Below are positions 25,400 to 44,471 of a stretch of 64,000 bases of DNA, one piece after another. Each line of letters begins with the position of its first letter. The stretch's first letter is position 1. The notes beneath the pieces are model-generated. The model ran no database searches. It was not told the origin of the DNA and saw nothing but the letters and a program-made list of their open reading frames with translations. The stretch is from positions 17,125,272 to 17,189,271 of the forward strand of contig OX439131.1 of the NCBI GenBank assembly GCA_949318235.1. Direction: 5' to 3'. This DNA comes from Ecdyonurus torrentis. Its lineage: Eukaryota; Arthropoda; Insecta; Ephemeroptera; Heptageniidae. Position numbers and translations under genes: made by a program.

Positions 25400-26580
25400 G
25401 GACAAAGAAAAACTAAAGCTATCTTCAACAGAGATAGAAAAAAAATAATACATATATCCAGCTGGAGTGTATTACCATTGTCTTATATTGCAATCGCAAT
25501 GACTTAAAACAGTAATAATAATATTATTATAATAATAATAATACAAAAAAATCATCTTCTATTGTTGGTGATATATCATACATTATGATTATTATTTTTA
25601 TAAGTTATAAAAAAAACATAAGTAAAGAATGAAAATAAATTAAAATAAAAGTGTGAGAAAAACATGTGAGCTAGCTCATTGAACTTTTTTTTTTCTTTTT
25701 TCATGCTGAGATTGAGAAACTATTTGAATTAAATGATATAAAAAATTACTAATAATTTTTTTTTAATATTCTTATTATTACATATACTGTACATTTTAAA
25801 TTCATGTTTTATTATATGGCGCCATAAGTTTTTATAAAAAAATGGCTGAAAGAAATTGCACTAAAGAGTATATTTTTGTTATGGTTCGCTTCTTTTTTCT
25901 CACAGCGTTGATAGATGAAAAAAATAAAAATAGAGATTGAGAGAATAGGAGAAGAAAAAAAAGTAAAAGCGTAAGGGGTTGAGATACAGGGAACCTTCAT
26001 ACTTTTTTTTTTTTTTTTTTTGCAATCTTAAAAGGGGGAATTAAAAAAAGAGGGATATTGGAAATGATTCACCAAAAAAATAAAATAAGAAGAAGAAAAA
26101 GAAGAAGTTTTTAATTATTAAAAATAGTAAAGGGAGAAATAGAAATGTCTTCGATTTTATAAACACGGGGAATTATTTTTTTTTTGTAAAGCTATCCTGA
26201 CAAGCTGTTAAAATTATTGTGTATTTTAATTGCTTTTTTTTTTTACTTTCTTATTTTAATTTTTATTTGAGAGATATAGAGTAAAAAACACGCGTTAATT
26301 TACATTTTTATGGAGGAAAAAAACATGCTGTTTATTGCTTCTTTTTTATTTTATTATTATTATTTACAGTGCTTATTTTCAACTGTAAAAATAATTTAAA
26401 TAAATATTTATTTATAATCATAAATATAAAAATATATATATACGTTCTTTGAGTTTTATGTATAAATATATAAAAATGTCACCTGGGTAAACAAATATGG
26501 AATTATATAAAATAATAAAAATATAAACTGCCATTTTTTTAATACTAAATGAACGAATAATTAATCACCATGATAGCATA
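25400..26580. other. AT-rich sequence, no gene seen
   Basis: Homopolymer-rich AT sequence with purine-rich stretches around 26035-26130. No recognisable gene. Confidence 0.5.

Positions 26581-26581
<1 letters not shown>

Positions 26582-26622
<41 letters not shown>
26582..26622. repeat. (GA)n microsatellite, one interruption
   Basis: GA repeats of about 41 bp with a single AA interruption. Confidence 0.9.
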
Positions 26623-26959
26623 CAAAATATGTATTACATTATTATATATACGGTAATAAAATCACAAAAAAAAATCAATATTACAAAACCATAAAAATTT
26701 TGTAGAGCTTGAAAAAAAAATCATAAAAAAATGGCACGTGCACCCATGAGAAGGCAGTTAAACTTATAATTTTGTATGGCAAAAAATAATAACTTAAGTT
26801 TTATTATATTTTAATAATATTGTAATAAAAGAATAGCAATTTATAATTTAAACTTATCTTTCAATCTTTCATTTTTATGTATAAACTGAAAAAATGGAAG
26901 AAAAAGACATCATCATCATTTTTTTTTTCTTCGCCGTTTTTTTTTTCTTTTTTTTTTCC

Positions 26960-30600
<3,641 letters not shown>

Positions 30601-30601
30601 G

Positions 30602-30912
30602 AGAGAGAGAGAGAGAGCTATCGTTAATGTCTGCGGTCTGTATAAGGTGTAAAATGATATCACATACCTGGCTGTCTCAACAAAGACAAAACAAGCAGGT
30701 AAAAAAATTGCATTAAGAAAAAAAATTATAAGGAGATAAAAAATTAAAGCCTCAAGGATAAAATAAAAATAAAATCTTTTTATTAGGATCGACGGAAGTT
30801 TCTAATCAAAAAAGTTGTACTTGATTTAGTTATTATAACAGCCACAGTTTTGTAATAAAAAAAAGCAATAATAATAATATTTAAACTTAAGTCAAATTTT
30901 TTAGTCTTCATC

Positions 30913-30943
<31 letters not shown>

Positions 30944-31618
30944 CCAGCCACAATTATGAACTTTACCTATAACATTGTTGAGATTTAATAATAACACAAC
31001 AAGAACCAAAACCAAAATCTTACAATTTTTTTAGGAGTGAAATTTAAAAGATATGCCAATTCACTTAAAGTAATCAAAACCATTACAATACATTTTATAG
31101 TTATTTCTATTCCATATAACATGTTAACATTTTCAGCAATAATGTAAAAAAAGAATATAAAATAATAATGACAATTGATTTTTTTATACACATTATTAAA
31201 AGCTTTGTTATTTTTTTTCTAACGTGAGAATACAGTTAATAAGTCACAAACTATATCATTATATTTTAAAGTTGTTTTTGCATCAGAAACTTATATAGTT
31301 GTTCTTTTGCATATCAAAAAATGCTTTAACTTTTGTCCTTTCTTATTGCGTTTGATTCTAATTAAACTTATACACATACATTATACATTGTATATAAAAA
31401 AAAATCTATCACATTTAAAAAATATATATAGGTATAATTTTAAACTACCATAATGATACTAACATGCAGGGTTCACATGTCGTGTGAATCGATGCAAATT
31501 TTCAAATATTTCCGAATTAAAAATTTACTAAGCCGTTATTAAGAATTGCATATATTATTATAGTTAGTTAGAAAAATGCTGCAGCAAACAAACAAACAAA
31601 CAAAAAAAAAAAAAAAAA
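30602..31618. other. AT-rich sequence with homopolymers, no gene seen
   Basis: Short (GA)n at 30600-30617, a T run at about 30918-30943, a short (CAAA)n and an A run ending at 31620. The frame at 30985-31191 is not recognisable. Confidence 0.45.
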
Positions 31619-31770
31619 AAAGGCGAGGCTTGCCGGCCGCTCATCTCTTTGCGAAGATGAATGTATAATACGTTGCACTCAAGGTTAGCTGCATAAGTCG
31701 TATTGAAGCCGGACGTCGGTCGCATCTGCCCGCGAGTTAAAAGTGCAGCGTTGCAATTGCATCATAGTAT
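31619..31770. other. GC-rich, CpG-containing island 6
   Basis: Begins AGGCGAGGCTTGCCGGCCGC immediately after an A run. It continues with GAAGCCGGACGTCGGTCGC and CTGCCCGCGAG, then AGTGCAGCGTTGCAATTGCA. The words AGTGCAGCG and TTGCAA also occur in island 2. No open frame is recognisable. It may be regulatory or the residue of a GC-rich insertion. Confidence 0.4.
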
Positions 31771-31774
31771 ATGT

Positions 31775-32510
31775 ACTCCAAAATACATCGATGCCAATTT
31801 TATATTTAAATTATATTAAAATATAATTTAAATGACACATTTGTTTTAATTTTATATACACTATTAATGTTACATAATATAATTTTAACTTCTTGGAAAA
31901 TATCACAAATATAAGTCGATTATTTTTGTGTTTGATTTCTGGACATATTTTATTTGCGTGTGGCATTTATTATTATTTAACAATTGGAATCATGCATAAA
32001 ATATTAAAAAAAAAAAATTTGTCCGGACAATGAAATAAGAAATGAATTTTAATGTTCATTGAAATGTTCATGCGCGTAGATTTAAATTTGTATGTTTATA
32101 CGTTATACATTATACGTTATACGATTTAATATTAAACAAATCTAAGCTGCTTCAATATTTAAATCAATTTTAATATTTTAAAAATAAAGTTTTAATAATT
32201 AAAAGACCTCTTGAACTTTTATAAAATTAAATAACATTATAACCATTATTTAATATTTATATTTAATTAAATAACAAAAGGTTATATAAGAAGTTAACCT
32301 CTTCCTGGACAATATATTGTTCTTCTATTAAATAAAAATAGACAAGTATTATAGCACCTTTTTTTTTTTTCTAAAAGTGAGAAGTGCACTTAAGTGACTC
32401 TTAACTTAAGCGCTTTTGATATATAAAAAAATTAATAATAAATCTAATGGTCCATCAGAATAAAATGTATTCAACGTAGTGTCCTTTTGTTTAACTAAAT
32501 AATTTTTTGT
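31775..32510. other. AT-rich sequence, no gene seen
   Basis: AT-rich linker between islands 6 and 7. A short tandem of ATACGTTAT words lies near 32098-32120. Confidence 0.5.
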
Positions 32511-32514
32511 ACGC

Positions 32515-32705
32515 CTCTTGACCGTATACTGGGGGGAAAACTGCTTTTGTTTTTAACTGAGTTTATAGTGCACCTGGGCACAGATGGTAATTTTTTTTTT
32601 CTGGCCCGTTGAATGAGTGCGAGATACTTCGGTCACGATAATCTGACACCTCTCAGCCGCCGCCGCTGCCACCGCGTGCCCGCTGCATATCAAAACAACG
32701 CCCGA
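32515..32705. other. GC-rich, CpG-containing island 7
   Basis: TGGGGGGAAAACTGC and TGCACCTGGGCACAG come first, then TGAGTGCGAGATACTTCGG. It ends with a GCC-repeat core (CAGCCGCCGCCGCTGCCACC) and GCGTGCCCGCTGC. It is sharply bounded by A/T runs. Such a core in this AT-rich DNA suggests promoter-type or exon sequence, but no frame or splice site is convincing. Confidence 0.4.
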
Positions 32706-33939
32706 AATTTAAAAAAAAAAAATTACATATCACAATGGTGACCTAACGTAGAAAAACTCGAAAAAAAAAGTCTATTTTTATAGCAAAATTTTGTATGTAA
32801 AATCATGACAATCATTTAAAAAAGCATTTTGACAAAAAGAAAGAAAAAAACTCATAAATATTATAAAAACAACATGAGATTTTTACATTGAATAAGTTGG
32901 CAATCAAGGCTATAATTTATCTCAAGCTAAATTTGTCTTATTATGCTTTTAATGACCCACAAAATTTGCGCATGCGTTTATTTATTATACGTCGGCATTG
33001 TTGTGTATGTAGCACAAGACTATTGTTTTATGAGGTCTTTACCAAAAGTCATCTAATAATAAATGTTGCAATACTCTTAATTGTTTTATATAATTATGGA
33101 ACATTTTACACTTTTTCTTTATATTGTTATGATAATAAGTTTTTTACTTCAATTGATTTTTTTTGTATATGAGAATGCCTATTTCTAAATTTTTATAAGT
33201 TCTGCACTTAATTATATACCATTGAGCTAAATTTTATGAATAATATTTAAATTAATATGTATAAGAAAGAATATAACTTGCGTGTATACTAAAAATGCAT
33301 CTCGCAACATATTTAAGAGTTGCATTTTAATAACAGCTTGTTTATATAATAAAATATATAATATGTAAAAAAAAACAGCATTTTTGTTCGGGACGGGACG
33401 CTTAATATAATATAAAACACAGCAGACCGTTGTCCCCTTTATTATATAACAGATTAGTATAAAAAATTATTTAAAAATATATATATATATATATACGTAT
33501 TCTTTTATATTTATTTAACAAACCCTTTTCCTTATTACTTAGCATGACCCTTTCTTTATAATATTTCACCCCTTGTATATAATTTAATGTACCTGGTCAA
33601 AAAAAAATCTTAATTTTTTTGTCCTGTAAATATTACAATGGACCAAAAAACCTTTATCATTTTTTTTAAACATAGAAGATCATATTATACTAGCCCTTGG
33701 CTAACTAAATGAGGAAGTAAGGGGTCAAATTTTAAAAGAAAAGCTGCACAGTTTTTAATTTTTTTTTTAAAGTTCTTTGATGGTTTATATATGCATATAT
33801 AATCACCTGCATATGGATAAAAGATTAAAAAAAAATAATGATAATGTATGGTTGAAAATAATTTTGTGGGCCGGCAGTAATTGTATGAGTATGAAACAAT
33901 AGAAGACCCTATATGCGTGTATGTAATTCAGCTTCCTTT

Positions 33940-33974
<35 letters not shown>

Positions 33975-34070
33975 GTATTTTTATATTTTTTTTACACATA
34001 ACTTACGATGTTTCTCATTGCAATATCTGTATGTGTACTTTATATAGTGCTATGGTTGGTCTGCAGATGT
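32706..34070. other. AT-rich sequence, no gene seen
   Basis: The frame at 32888-33172 has no recognisable domain. A T run occurs at about 33940-33971. Confidence 0.5.
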
Positions 34071-34074
34071 TCAA

Positions 34075-34076
<2 letters not shown>

Positions 34077-34162
<86 letters not shown>
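34077..34162. repeat. (TC)n microsatellite
   Basis: About 86 bp of TC repeats; the GA strand is the minus strand here, unlike most other arrays in the window. Confidence 0.95.
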
Positions 34163-34166
<4 letters not shown>

Positions 34167-34406
34167 ACTAGCTCAGGATGCAATGTGCCTTTCCTTATAT
34201 TAATAAATAATTTACATAATAATCTAAATAAGAATGGACTATATAACATTTTTTCAATTAATTTTTCATTATTGTTAAAAAAAATCCCTATATGTATAGG
34301 TTTCATATTATAAAGATTTACGATAAAATTATATAAATATTACTTGTAATTAACTTGTAAAGTATTTAAATTGTTATTTGAAAATTTATCTGCAACAAAA
34401 TCGTAT

Positions 34407-36378
<1,972 letters not shown>

Positions 36379-36424
36379 AATAATTAAAAATAAATTGATA
36401 ATAGAGCAATAAAAATTTTAAATC
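36379..36424. other. Palindrome spacer
   Basis: 46 bp of A/T-rich, non-palindromic sequence separates the two arms and would form the loop of a transcribed hairpin. Confidence 0.85.
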
Positions 36425-37983
36425 ATTTAAAAATCAACCCCTAACAACTTAAGGGTTGAATTAAACAAATTTTTGACAACAGATTTGGACTCAGTGGGGT
36501 CGATTTACCTATGAACGATACCTAACTTGACACCAATCGCAATATTTTAAAAATTTGTATTAGGGGTGAAACTTGAATCTTAACAACCCCTATTTAGAGA
36601 TTTAGACCGGAAATGCCTACAACACGTGTTAAAAGATGTCCAGGCACAAGAAAACATTCATTGGATATTTCCTATATTTTGTTTAAGTGTGTTTTGTTAC
36701 TACCTAACTTATTCAAAAATGCCCCATTACAGGGATAAAAAACCACCCTTAGCGGCTTAGGGGTGGCACTTATTGAAATTCTGACAACGGATTTGAGATC
36801 AGCGTGGTCGATTTAGCCTAGAGCAATACCTCACTCGACATGAATCATGTAATTTTAAATAATCATAATGGGGGTGAAAACTGCACCCTAGCCACCCCTA
36901 TTAAGGTAATTATGACCGGAAATGCATAGGGTCCGTGTTAAAACCATACCAGGCACTGTACTATGCAAAAAGAAAATCGACAATAATGTGTTTTATTGAT
37001 ATTTAAATTTGCTTAATTTTCTTAAATTTTCCCTCTTTTGGGGATAAAAAACCACCCCTAGCGCGTCAGGGGTGGCACCTATCGAAAATCTGACAACGGA
37101 TTTGGGTTCAGCGGGGTCGATTTAGTCTAGAGCAATACCTTACTCGACACCAATCATAGAGTTTTAAAACATAAAAAAGGGGGTGAAAATGGCACCCTAG
37201 CCACCCCCATTAAGGTAATTTAGACCGGATATGCATAGGGTCCATGTTAAAACATATCCAGATACCGTAATATGCAAAAAGAAAATCGAAATTAATGTTT
37301 TTTATTGAAATTTAAATTGACTTTATTTTCCAATAATTTCCCTCTTTTGGGGTTCAAAAACTACCCCTAGTGCGTCAGGGGTGGCACCTATCGAAAATCT
37401 GACAACGGATTTGAGGTCAGCGGGGTTGAATTAGTCTAGAACGATATCTTACACGACAACTTTTGCTTAAGTTTTTGTAATCATAATGGGGTGGAAAACC
37501 CGACCCCCCACACCCCCCAGGGGGTTGGATAGGGCTAAAACGCTAGAAACCTAATAAAGAAGGTCCAGGCAATAAATTTTCGTAGAATACAGCATTTAAA
37601 ATTTATTTTTGGTATACTTTGCACTTTCGTGATTTTTGGGAAGTCAAAAATCGTTTTTACCCCCTAATTTCTAAAGGGGTGGTTTTTCAAAATTAATTTT
37701 TGCATTTTTTTACTAGGGGGGGCTAAGTGACTTTCAAAAGCCACCAGAAAGAATTTTTTTTAAAAACTTTATTTTTTGAGAAATAACATTGAAAAGGATA
37801 TATTGAAAACCGAATTTTTGGTTTTCACCCCCTAAAGGGGTGAAAAATATAGGGGTTGCTAATTATATAGGCATGGCAAAAATGTTGCACATTTTTCCTA
37901 TCGGTGGGTGGTGGTTTCATCCAAATAGCCCAAAAATTCACGGAGATATTCAATTTTAGTTTCTTTCAGTACTTTTGGGACAC

Positions 37984-37988
<5 letters not shown>
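36425..37988 (-). repeat. Right arm of the palindrome (four ~309-bp units)
   Basis: Inverse complement of the left arm. Anchor complements end at 36486, 36794, 37103 and 37412 (spacing 308, 309, 309). It lacks one unit present on the left. The outermost unit is a mosaic of left units 1 and 2, with the switch near 37161-37170. Confidence 0.9.

Positions 37989-38018
<30 letters not shown>
37989..38018. repeat. (TA)n microsatellite at the right edge of the palindrome
   Basis: About 30 bp of TA repeats directly after the right terminus; probably the other half of the target microsatellite. Confidence 0.95.
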
Positions 38019-38019
<1 letters not shown>

Positions 38020-38024
<5 letters not shown>

Positions 38025-40249
38025 AATTAATGGTTTATATGAAGCTTAAATATGTCACATTTACTGTGAATAACCAAAGACCAATTTTTAATACAGTCTT
38101 TGGTATATATAACTGAAATGGTCTCATCTTATAAAGGGAGCAAAATTGAAATTAGCTCTAAATACAAATTGATTCTATTTTTTTATATATGGTTTTCAAA
38201 TCTATATAAGGGTCAAAATTGCACGGAAATTGACAGTTTATTTAATAGAAAACACATTAACCGTCGTTTAGTTATCCATTTGTTGATAATTTGTGAAACA
38301 ACGTTGATTCGTTTTGAAAATGGATCTTGATCGTAAAATCAAGTTTACATAATCCTCAAAATTACAGAAACTTTTGTGATGGGTTAATATATAGAATGAC
38401 GACTTATATTGTATTATAGTATAATATACTGTTTCAAACTCAATGATCAAATGTATTTTTTCATAAGTAAAAGCATTACGTAATAGATTCCTATAAAATT
38501 ACATGAAAATTAGAATTTTTATTGCAATTGCCAAGTTTTTCTCCTATATAAATGATTCAAAATTAAAATATTTCTGCACCTTTTCAGACACAAATCTTTG
38601 AACTGTTTGCTTTTTTTTTCATATATTTTAATTTTTAAAACAGTTAAAGTAAAAAAGTTTCAAACTGTATGCTGTGAGAATTATGTTACTGAATTATTGC
38701 TGCTGTATACCATAATGCTATCTTACTTGTGTTTTAGAAAGAGAAAAATTAAGGAAAACAGAGATTCCATCGAGTTTTTAAACCAACAAAGAGACAATAA
38801 TTTTTTTCCTCTCATTCTGCTTCTTGTCTCGCCTTAACATTACTAGCGTTATAAATAAACTGCATCTAATTCGAGAAGATTGTTTAATTTGACTTAATTA
38901 TTATATAGGTCATGAATATAATAATAAAAAAACTTACTGAAAAGCAACTTTGGCAAACATGAAAGAAAAAATAATAACTTTATCATAATTTATTACAAAA
39001 CCGTTAAACAATTGAAAATTGAGACACCTTTAGGCACAATAATGAAGAGAAAATTAAAATTTTAAACATCGAAAAATATTCATTTAAAATAAAATTTTAT
39101 TGCGTTTTTTAAATAAATAAATAAATAATTCTGCCTCGTAGAAAAAAAATACCTTCTTCTTTTTCTTAAAAAAAAAATGGGTAAATTATAATTAAATAAG
39201 ATTACATATAATTAGAATACGTCTAACAAGAAGTATAAAACGTCAAGGTGATGGCAACTCAATTGCTCTAAAATATCACTTGTTTTTTATGCTTGATGCT
39301 CACTTTTTAAAAGAAAAAAAAAGTAATTGCCCGTAAATTGTCATTAACATCTTTTCACACGCAATTTTCTTTTAAACTGGTCATGTACTAAAAATTTTAA
39401 TGGAGCACCTGTCAAAATATATATTTATTTATATATACACCTGCAATATATATATGTTTCTATATATAAAAATAATAAAATTTTATTATTAATTAAAGAT
39501 AGGTTATTATTATTATATTAGTAAATTACACTATGTATATAATATACTGTATGCAACATTTTGGGTTAAAAATGTATTAATAATTTTATATATTATGCTT
39601 ATATAGGTTTAGTTTGGTTACATTAGTTTATAATTTATAATATAATTATAATATACAATGTTGATATGATTAGATGTTACAGTAATTTTTTTTTTAATAA
39701 GCAGCAATTTTAGAAAATTATAATTGTATGTTTCTTTTTATCTGAGTTAATCGTTGTATACTTTTATTTTATAATACAATTATACGCTATAATAGTAATC
39801 CGTTGTTATAATTTTTATATTTTAACTTATATACATTTTCATGGACATTAAAATGGTTTAATGAGTATGTATGATAATTTGTGTTTAGGAAACAAGTTGT
39901 TATAATTTTTTAAATTTTTTTTCAAAGAGTGAGCATGGAATAATTATATATATAAATTAAGTTTGTCCGTGAACGAAACATGAGCCTCAGCAATCGTAAA
40001 AATCCATAGCATTTTTATATTCTTGGGCTATAAAATTTAAAACTTGCAAAATAAACAAAATAAAGATATAAATAATTTTCTTATATATTTACATCAATGT
40101 TTGTAAATTAAAGATTAGATTATATTAAGCTATTGGCAGCTTTAGAAAACTTTATAGATTATTTAATAGTTCTTAATTAAAAACTTTAACTGCAGATGAT
40201 ATAATTATATATTATCAAGACGTTGGAAATTTAAATTTCAGATGTCTTT
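38020..40249. other. AT-rich sequence, no gene seen
   Basis: Frames at 38100-38330 and 38598-38837 have no recognisable domain. An (AAAT)n tract lies at about 39108-39127. Otherwise plain AT-rich DNA. Confidence 0.5.
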
Positions 40250-40562
40250 ACTAAAAAAAATAAGCGATGAAAAGCCTTTAGACAGTTGGGTAATGTCTTA
40301 GGTATATGGTATAGAATTAACGGTTATGACGTCACTAGGCGTTTAAAATTTATTTTAAGTAGCAAAACGTAACTGACGTCACAATTGTTAGAACTGAGTG
40401 GAATAGGTTTGTAGCGGCCACATTGATGTTTATTTCATTGCAGGTCCTAAACGATTGTAAAGTCCCTTACGTTTTTATCGTGAAGGATTGTCAACGCTTA
40501 GTGACGTCATTAATCAGTTATATAAACAATTGATACTGCAAAACTGTACAAGAAATTTCTCT
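40250..40562. mobile_element. MITE family B, copy 2
   Basis: Matches 11690-12014. The left end shares AATAAGCGA-GAAAA and TATAGAATTAA, the right end shares TGCAAAACTGTACA, and GACGTCA words sit at equivalent subterminal places. Three exact TGACGTCA sites lie inside (40327, 40374, 40502). The left terminal repeat is eroded relative to the right. Confidence 0.65.
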
Positions 40563-40604
40563 GAGTGTTGAAAGTTGGTGCTCTATACGATTCTGAAAGG
40601 TTAA

Positions 40605-40914
40605 AGGCGTAGAACACATTGAACAAAATAGTTGTATGATATCCTAACAAACCTGAAAATCAACGTTGATTTGTCCGGAGTCATTGATTTCTAATTTATT
40701 TTCCATTCACAAAATGGCATGAGCGGTCAATGACGTCACAGCTCGCCTGGTCCACGCGCGCGTAAAACAAGTGAGATGTGACGTCAATGACCGCTCGCGC
40801 CATTTTGTGAATGTAAAATAAATTAGAAATCAATGACTCCGGACAAATCAACGTTGATTTTCAGGTTTGTTAGGATATTACACAACTTTTTTTTGTTCAA
40901 TGTGTTCTACGCCT
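40605..40914. mobile_element. Palindromic MITE family A, copy 1, TTAA target site
   Basis: 310 bp bounded by TTAA on both sides (40601-40604, 40915-40918). The ends AGGCGTAGAACACATTGAAC and its complement match perfectly, and the inverted similarity continues almost to the centre (CAACGTTGATTT, AATAAATTAGAAATCAATGA, ATTTTGTGAATG, and TGACGTCA on both arms). TTAA duplications are characteristic of piggyBac-type insertion, but the terminal sequence does not obviously resemble the usual piggyBac CCC ends. No coding capacity. It lies about 40 bp from a family B element. Confidence 0.85.
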
Positions 40915-40918
40915 TTAA

Positions 40919-41475
<557 letters not shown>

Positions 41476-41479
41476 AAAA

Positions 41480-42348
41480 AGTACGCTATTCAAAACAGTG
41501 ACATCAAAGACAAACTTCTTTCTTATTCTTTGTTGTATAACTCTCGGTGTCAATGTTAAAAATTCTCTATGTACATCATATTACTTTCATTTTTCTTAGA
41601 ATCATGCTGTATTGTATTTTTATTTTTATATTTTTTAACATACCCTTTTTTGGTTGTGATTTTTTTTCTATTTAAGATCAGTGCTCCTTACATGGTAACA
41701 TATTATAAAAAAAAATATATTTCGCAAATTTCAGATCCTAATGTACAATGAGGTTAATTTTACATCAATTTGAATAGTTTAATTAATAAAAAGAAGCGTC
41801 CATAATATTAATTTTGTATTTTTATCATTATTTTTAAGAATTTTTTTTTTTAGTATTTTGGAATCATATTATATATTATACTAATCAAACTTGTTATGTT
41901 TATTCTAAAAGCACACACACAAAACTAAATAAAAAATAAGTATAAGAATGAAGAGTGTAAAAATGGTAAACTATTTCATATTTCATTAAAATAACAATCC
42001 ATGAGGATAAGTTTCTAATTTTTCATTATGTATACTCATTATTTTTAAAAAAATATAATATTTTTTGTATATGGTTATTATTACTTATGATATTCGCAGT
42101 TCTAATTTTACTTCTAAATTTCTTATTAAGTAATTTAAAGAGTAGATCTATCATATCATTAAAAATTATGGAAAAAGAGTATGGAAAGTGAGTTGTTTCA
42201 CACAAATTTTTTTAGCGTCACTGACATCTGAATGTGATGAAACTGAAGTAGTTCTAAACCTTCAACATTATTTATCAAAATTATAAGTCTATACGACAGC
42301 TCGTTAATCTAATTTATAAATTAACAACCAGTAAAAATTATTTCCTTC

Positions 42349-42404
<56 letters not shown>

Positions 42405-44420
42405 AAGTGTTAGAATTAGTAAAAAAAAAAATCGTCCTGATAAAGTTGAATTCTAAAAACATATCGATTTATTTAACTTTTTTTTTTCTTAACTGAAAAG
42501 AATGTCTGTGACCTTTTTATAACAACAAATTTTTCTATATACATTAGTTACGTTAAAATAAAAATAAGAAAAAAAATATAGCAAAATATATTATAAAAAA
42601 AAATGTAATATTTCCCAGAAAAACTTTGATAGATTGGCAAAAGATAAACTGGCAAACAATTCTTTCTTTTGTATCGTTGAAAGATATAAATATGTTTATA
42701 TGTATATAAAAAAATGAATAATACTCTTTGAGTACTGGGAGAGAAGAAGTTTGATACAAAGAAAAAAATATATTTATATAAAGTTTGCTAAAGGAAGTTA
42801 GATCATTTGAGATTCTTCGTACTACAATCAGTTACACTCTAATATTCGATTTCACGCCCTTCTACCTTAACTCAAACTTTTGATGTATGTTACAAGAATT
42901 ATAAGAAGTAGAGAAAAAAAATATATATATCTTTTCACTTAACAGAAAATTTTTGGCTTGATTTTTGAAAGTATGGGCATATTATGAAAAGATTTCCTTT
43001 TCTTAATAATGAAGCATCTTCTTTTATTTTTTTTTAAAGTTTAATTTAATCAAAGAAATTATTTTAAATTGTCGCTCTTGGCTCTATGGTACTTTATCAA
43101 TGCCAAAAATTATTGAAGATTATTATATGATAGAAAAGCGGTTCATTTTTTCTTTCTGCTTGTATAATATGAGTGCCACATAAACCTCTTTATATGCGTC
43201 TTATGGGGTCACTTGCCAGCAAAATTTCAATCTTTTCTTCTTCCTTTTATATAAAAGATGAAGACTTATTATAAAATGATAAGATGAGAGAAAAGTCAAA
43301 AGATTATTGAATAGAAATAATTAAGTGGAATTTTTTAAACCCCTTTTTCGTTTATTCTGTCAGATTTACGTAAAAATGTTATATTTGGAGTGTACTTTTA
43401 CACTTCTATTTTCTTATAATTCGGTAAATCAAACTGAATTTATTTTTATTTAATATTCAAGATGGTGTATTATCAAATTTATGTGCGAAATGTTTTTTTC
43501 GTGATTTATTTGATGCACTGTTCACGTTGAATGAATTGTTCAGTATTCGGTGTACGGTGTTTGTGTTGATGATAAGAAAATTTAAGTTATAATATATTTG
43601 TTATGAATACATTTTTTCTGTAAAAATATAGCCTGACAATATTAACTTTAAATTTCTTGTAAGTTATAATAATATGAGACAATTATGTCCAATGCAGTAC
43701 AATATTGTATTATCTCTATACTAAAAATTGTCACAATCAAATATGATATGAGTATATTTTTAATCATTCCTATTAATTAAACTTGAATTTAATTTTTTAG
43801 AATATTATACTTAGTCTTTGAAGACAGCAAAGAAATTAATATAATTTGTTATGCTAAATTTGATCCTTTCCTTGTTTTAGAAAGGTCAAAGTTTAATTAT
43901 AATTATATAATATATATTTGCGATTTTCGGGCTCTAGGCAAAACAACTTCACTCAGCACGTACGTTGTATTGTCATATTGAATGTGAATTTATTAGGAAT
44001 AAAAGACATGAATAAGTAAGTAAATAAATTTAATATTGCATCAAAAAAATGCATATAGGATCTTAAGCTGTATACATTTTTTTATCGTAGTTAACTTATT
44101 TTTGAGTTATTGTCATTGAAGTATGATGAAAGATGATGAGGTAAAGTGACGATTCATCACTTTATTTATTTATTTATTATTACTATATTTATTTATTTTT
44201 ACGAAAAAGTTAACTTGTCACAGCAAGACGTATAAAATTGGCTGTTACAAAAATTATACGGAGAGCGAGAGAGAACGATATAATAACAAAAAATTTGCGA
44301 GAAATAAAAAGAACAATAACATTTTTATTTTAAGACAGCCATGTATTCTCAGAATTCTAAACTATTTACAAAAACGATGTAACAAAAAATGAAAATGAAA
44401 ATTTATAAATAAATCCTATA
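41480..44420. other. AT-rich sequence with (TA)n, no gene seen
   Basis: Includes (TA)n at 42355-42401 and an ATTT-type repeat near 44160-44215, followed by a slightly GC-richer patch that could be a LINE or SINE 3' end but carries no diagnostic sequence. Confidence 0.45.

Positions 44421-44423
<3 letters not shown>

Positions 44424-44469
<46 letters not shown>
44424..44469. repeat. (TA)n microsatellite
   Basis: TA repeats of about 46 bp. Confidence 0.9.

Positions 44470-44471
<2 letters not shown>

Noticed and set aside
25184..25507. Tyr/Ile-repeat open frames on both strands
   Set aside because: They are translations of a (TA)n microsatellite.
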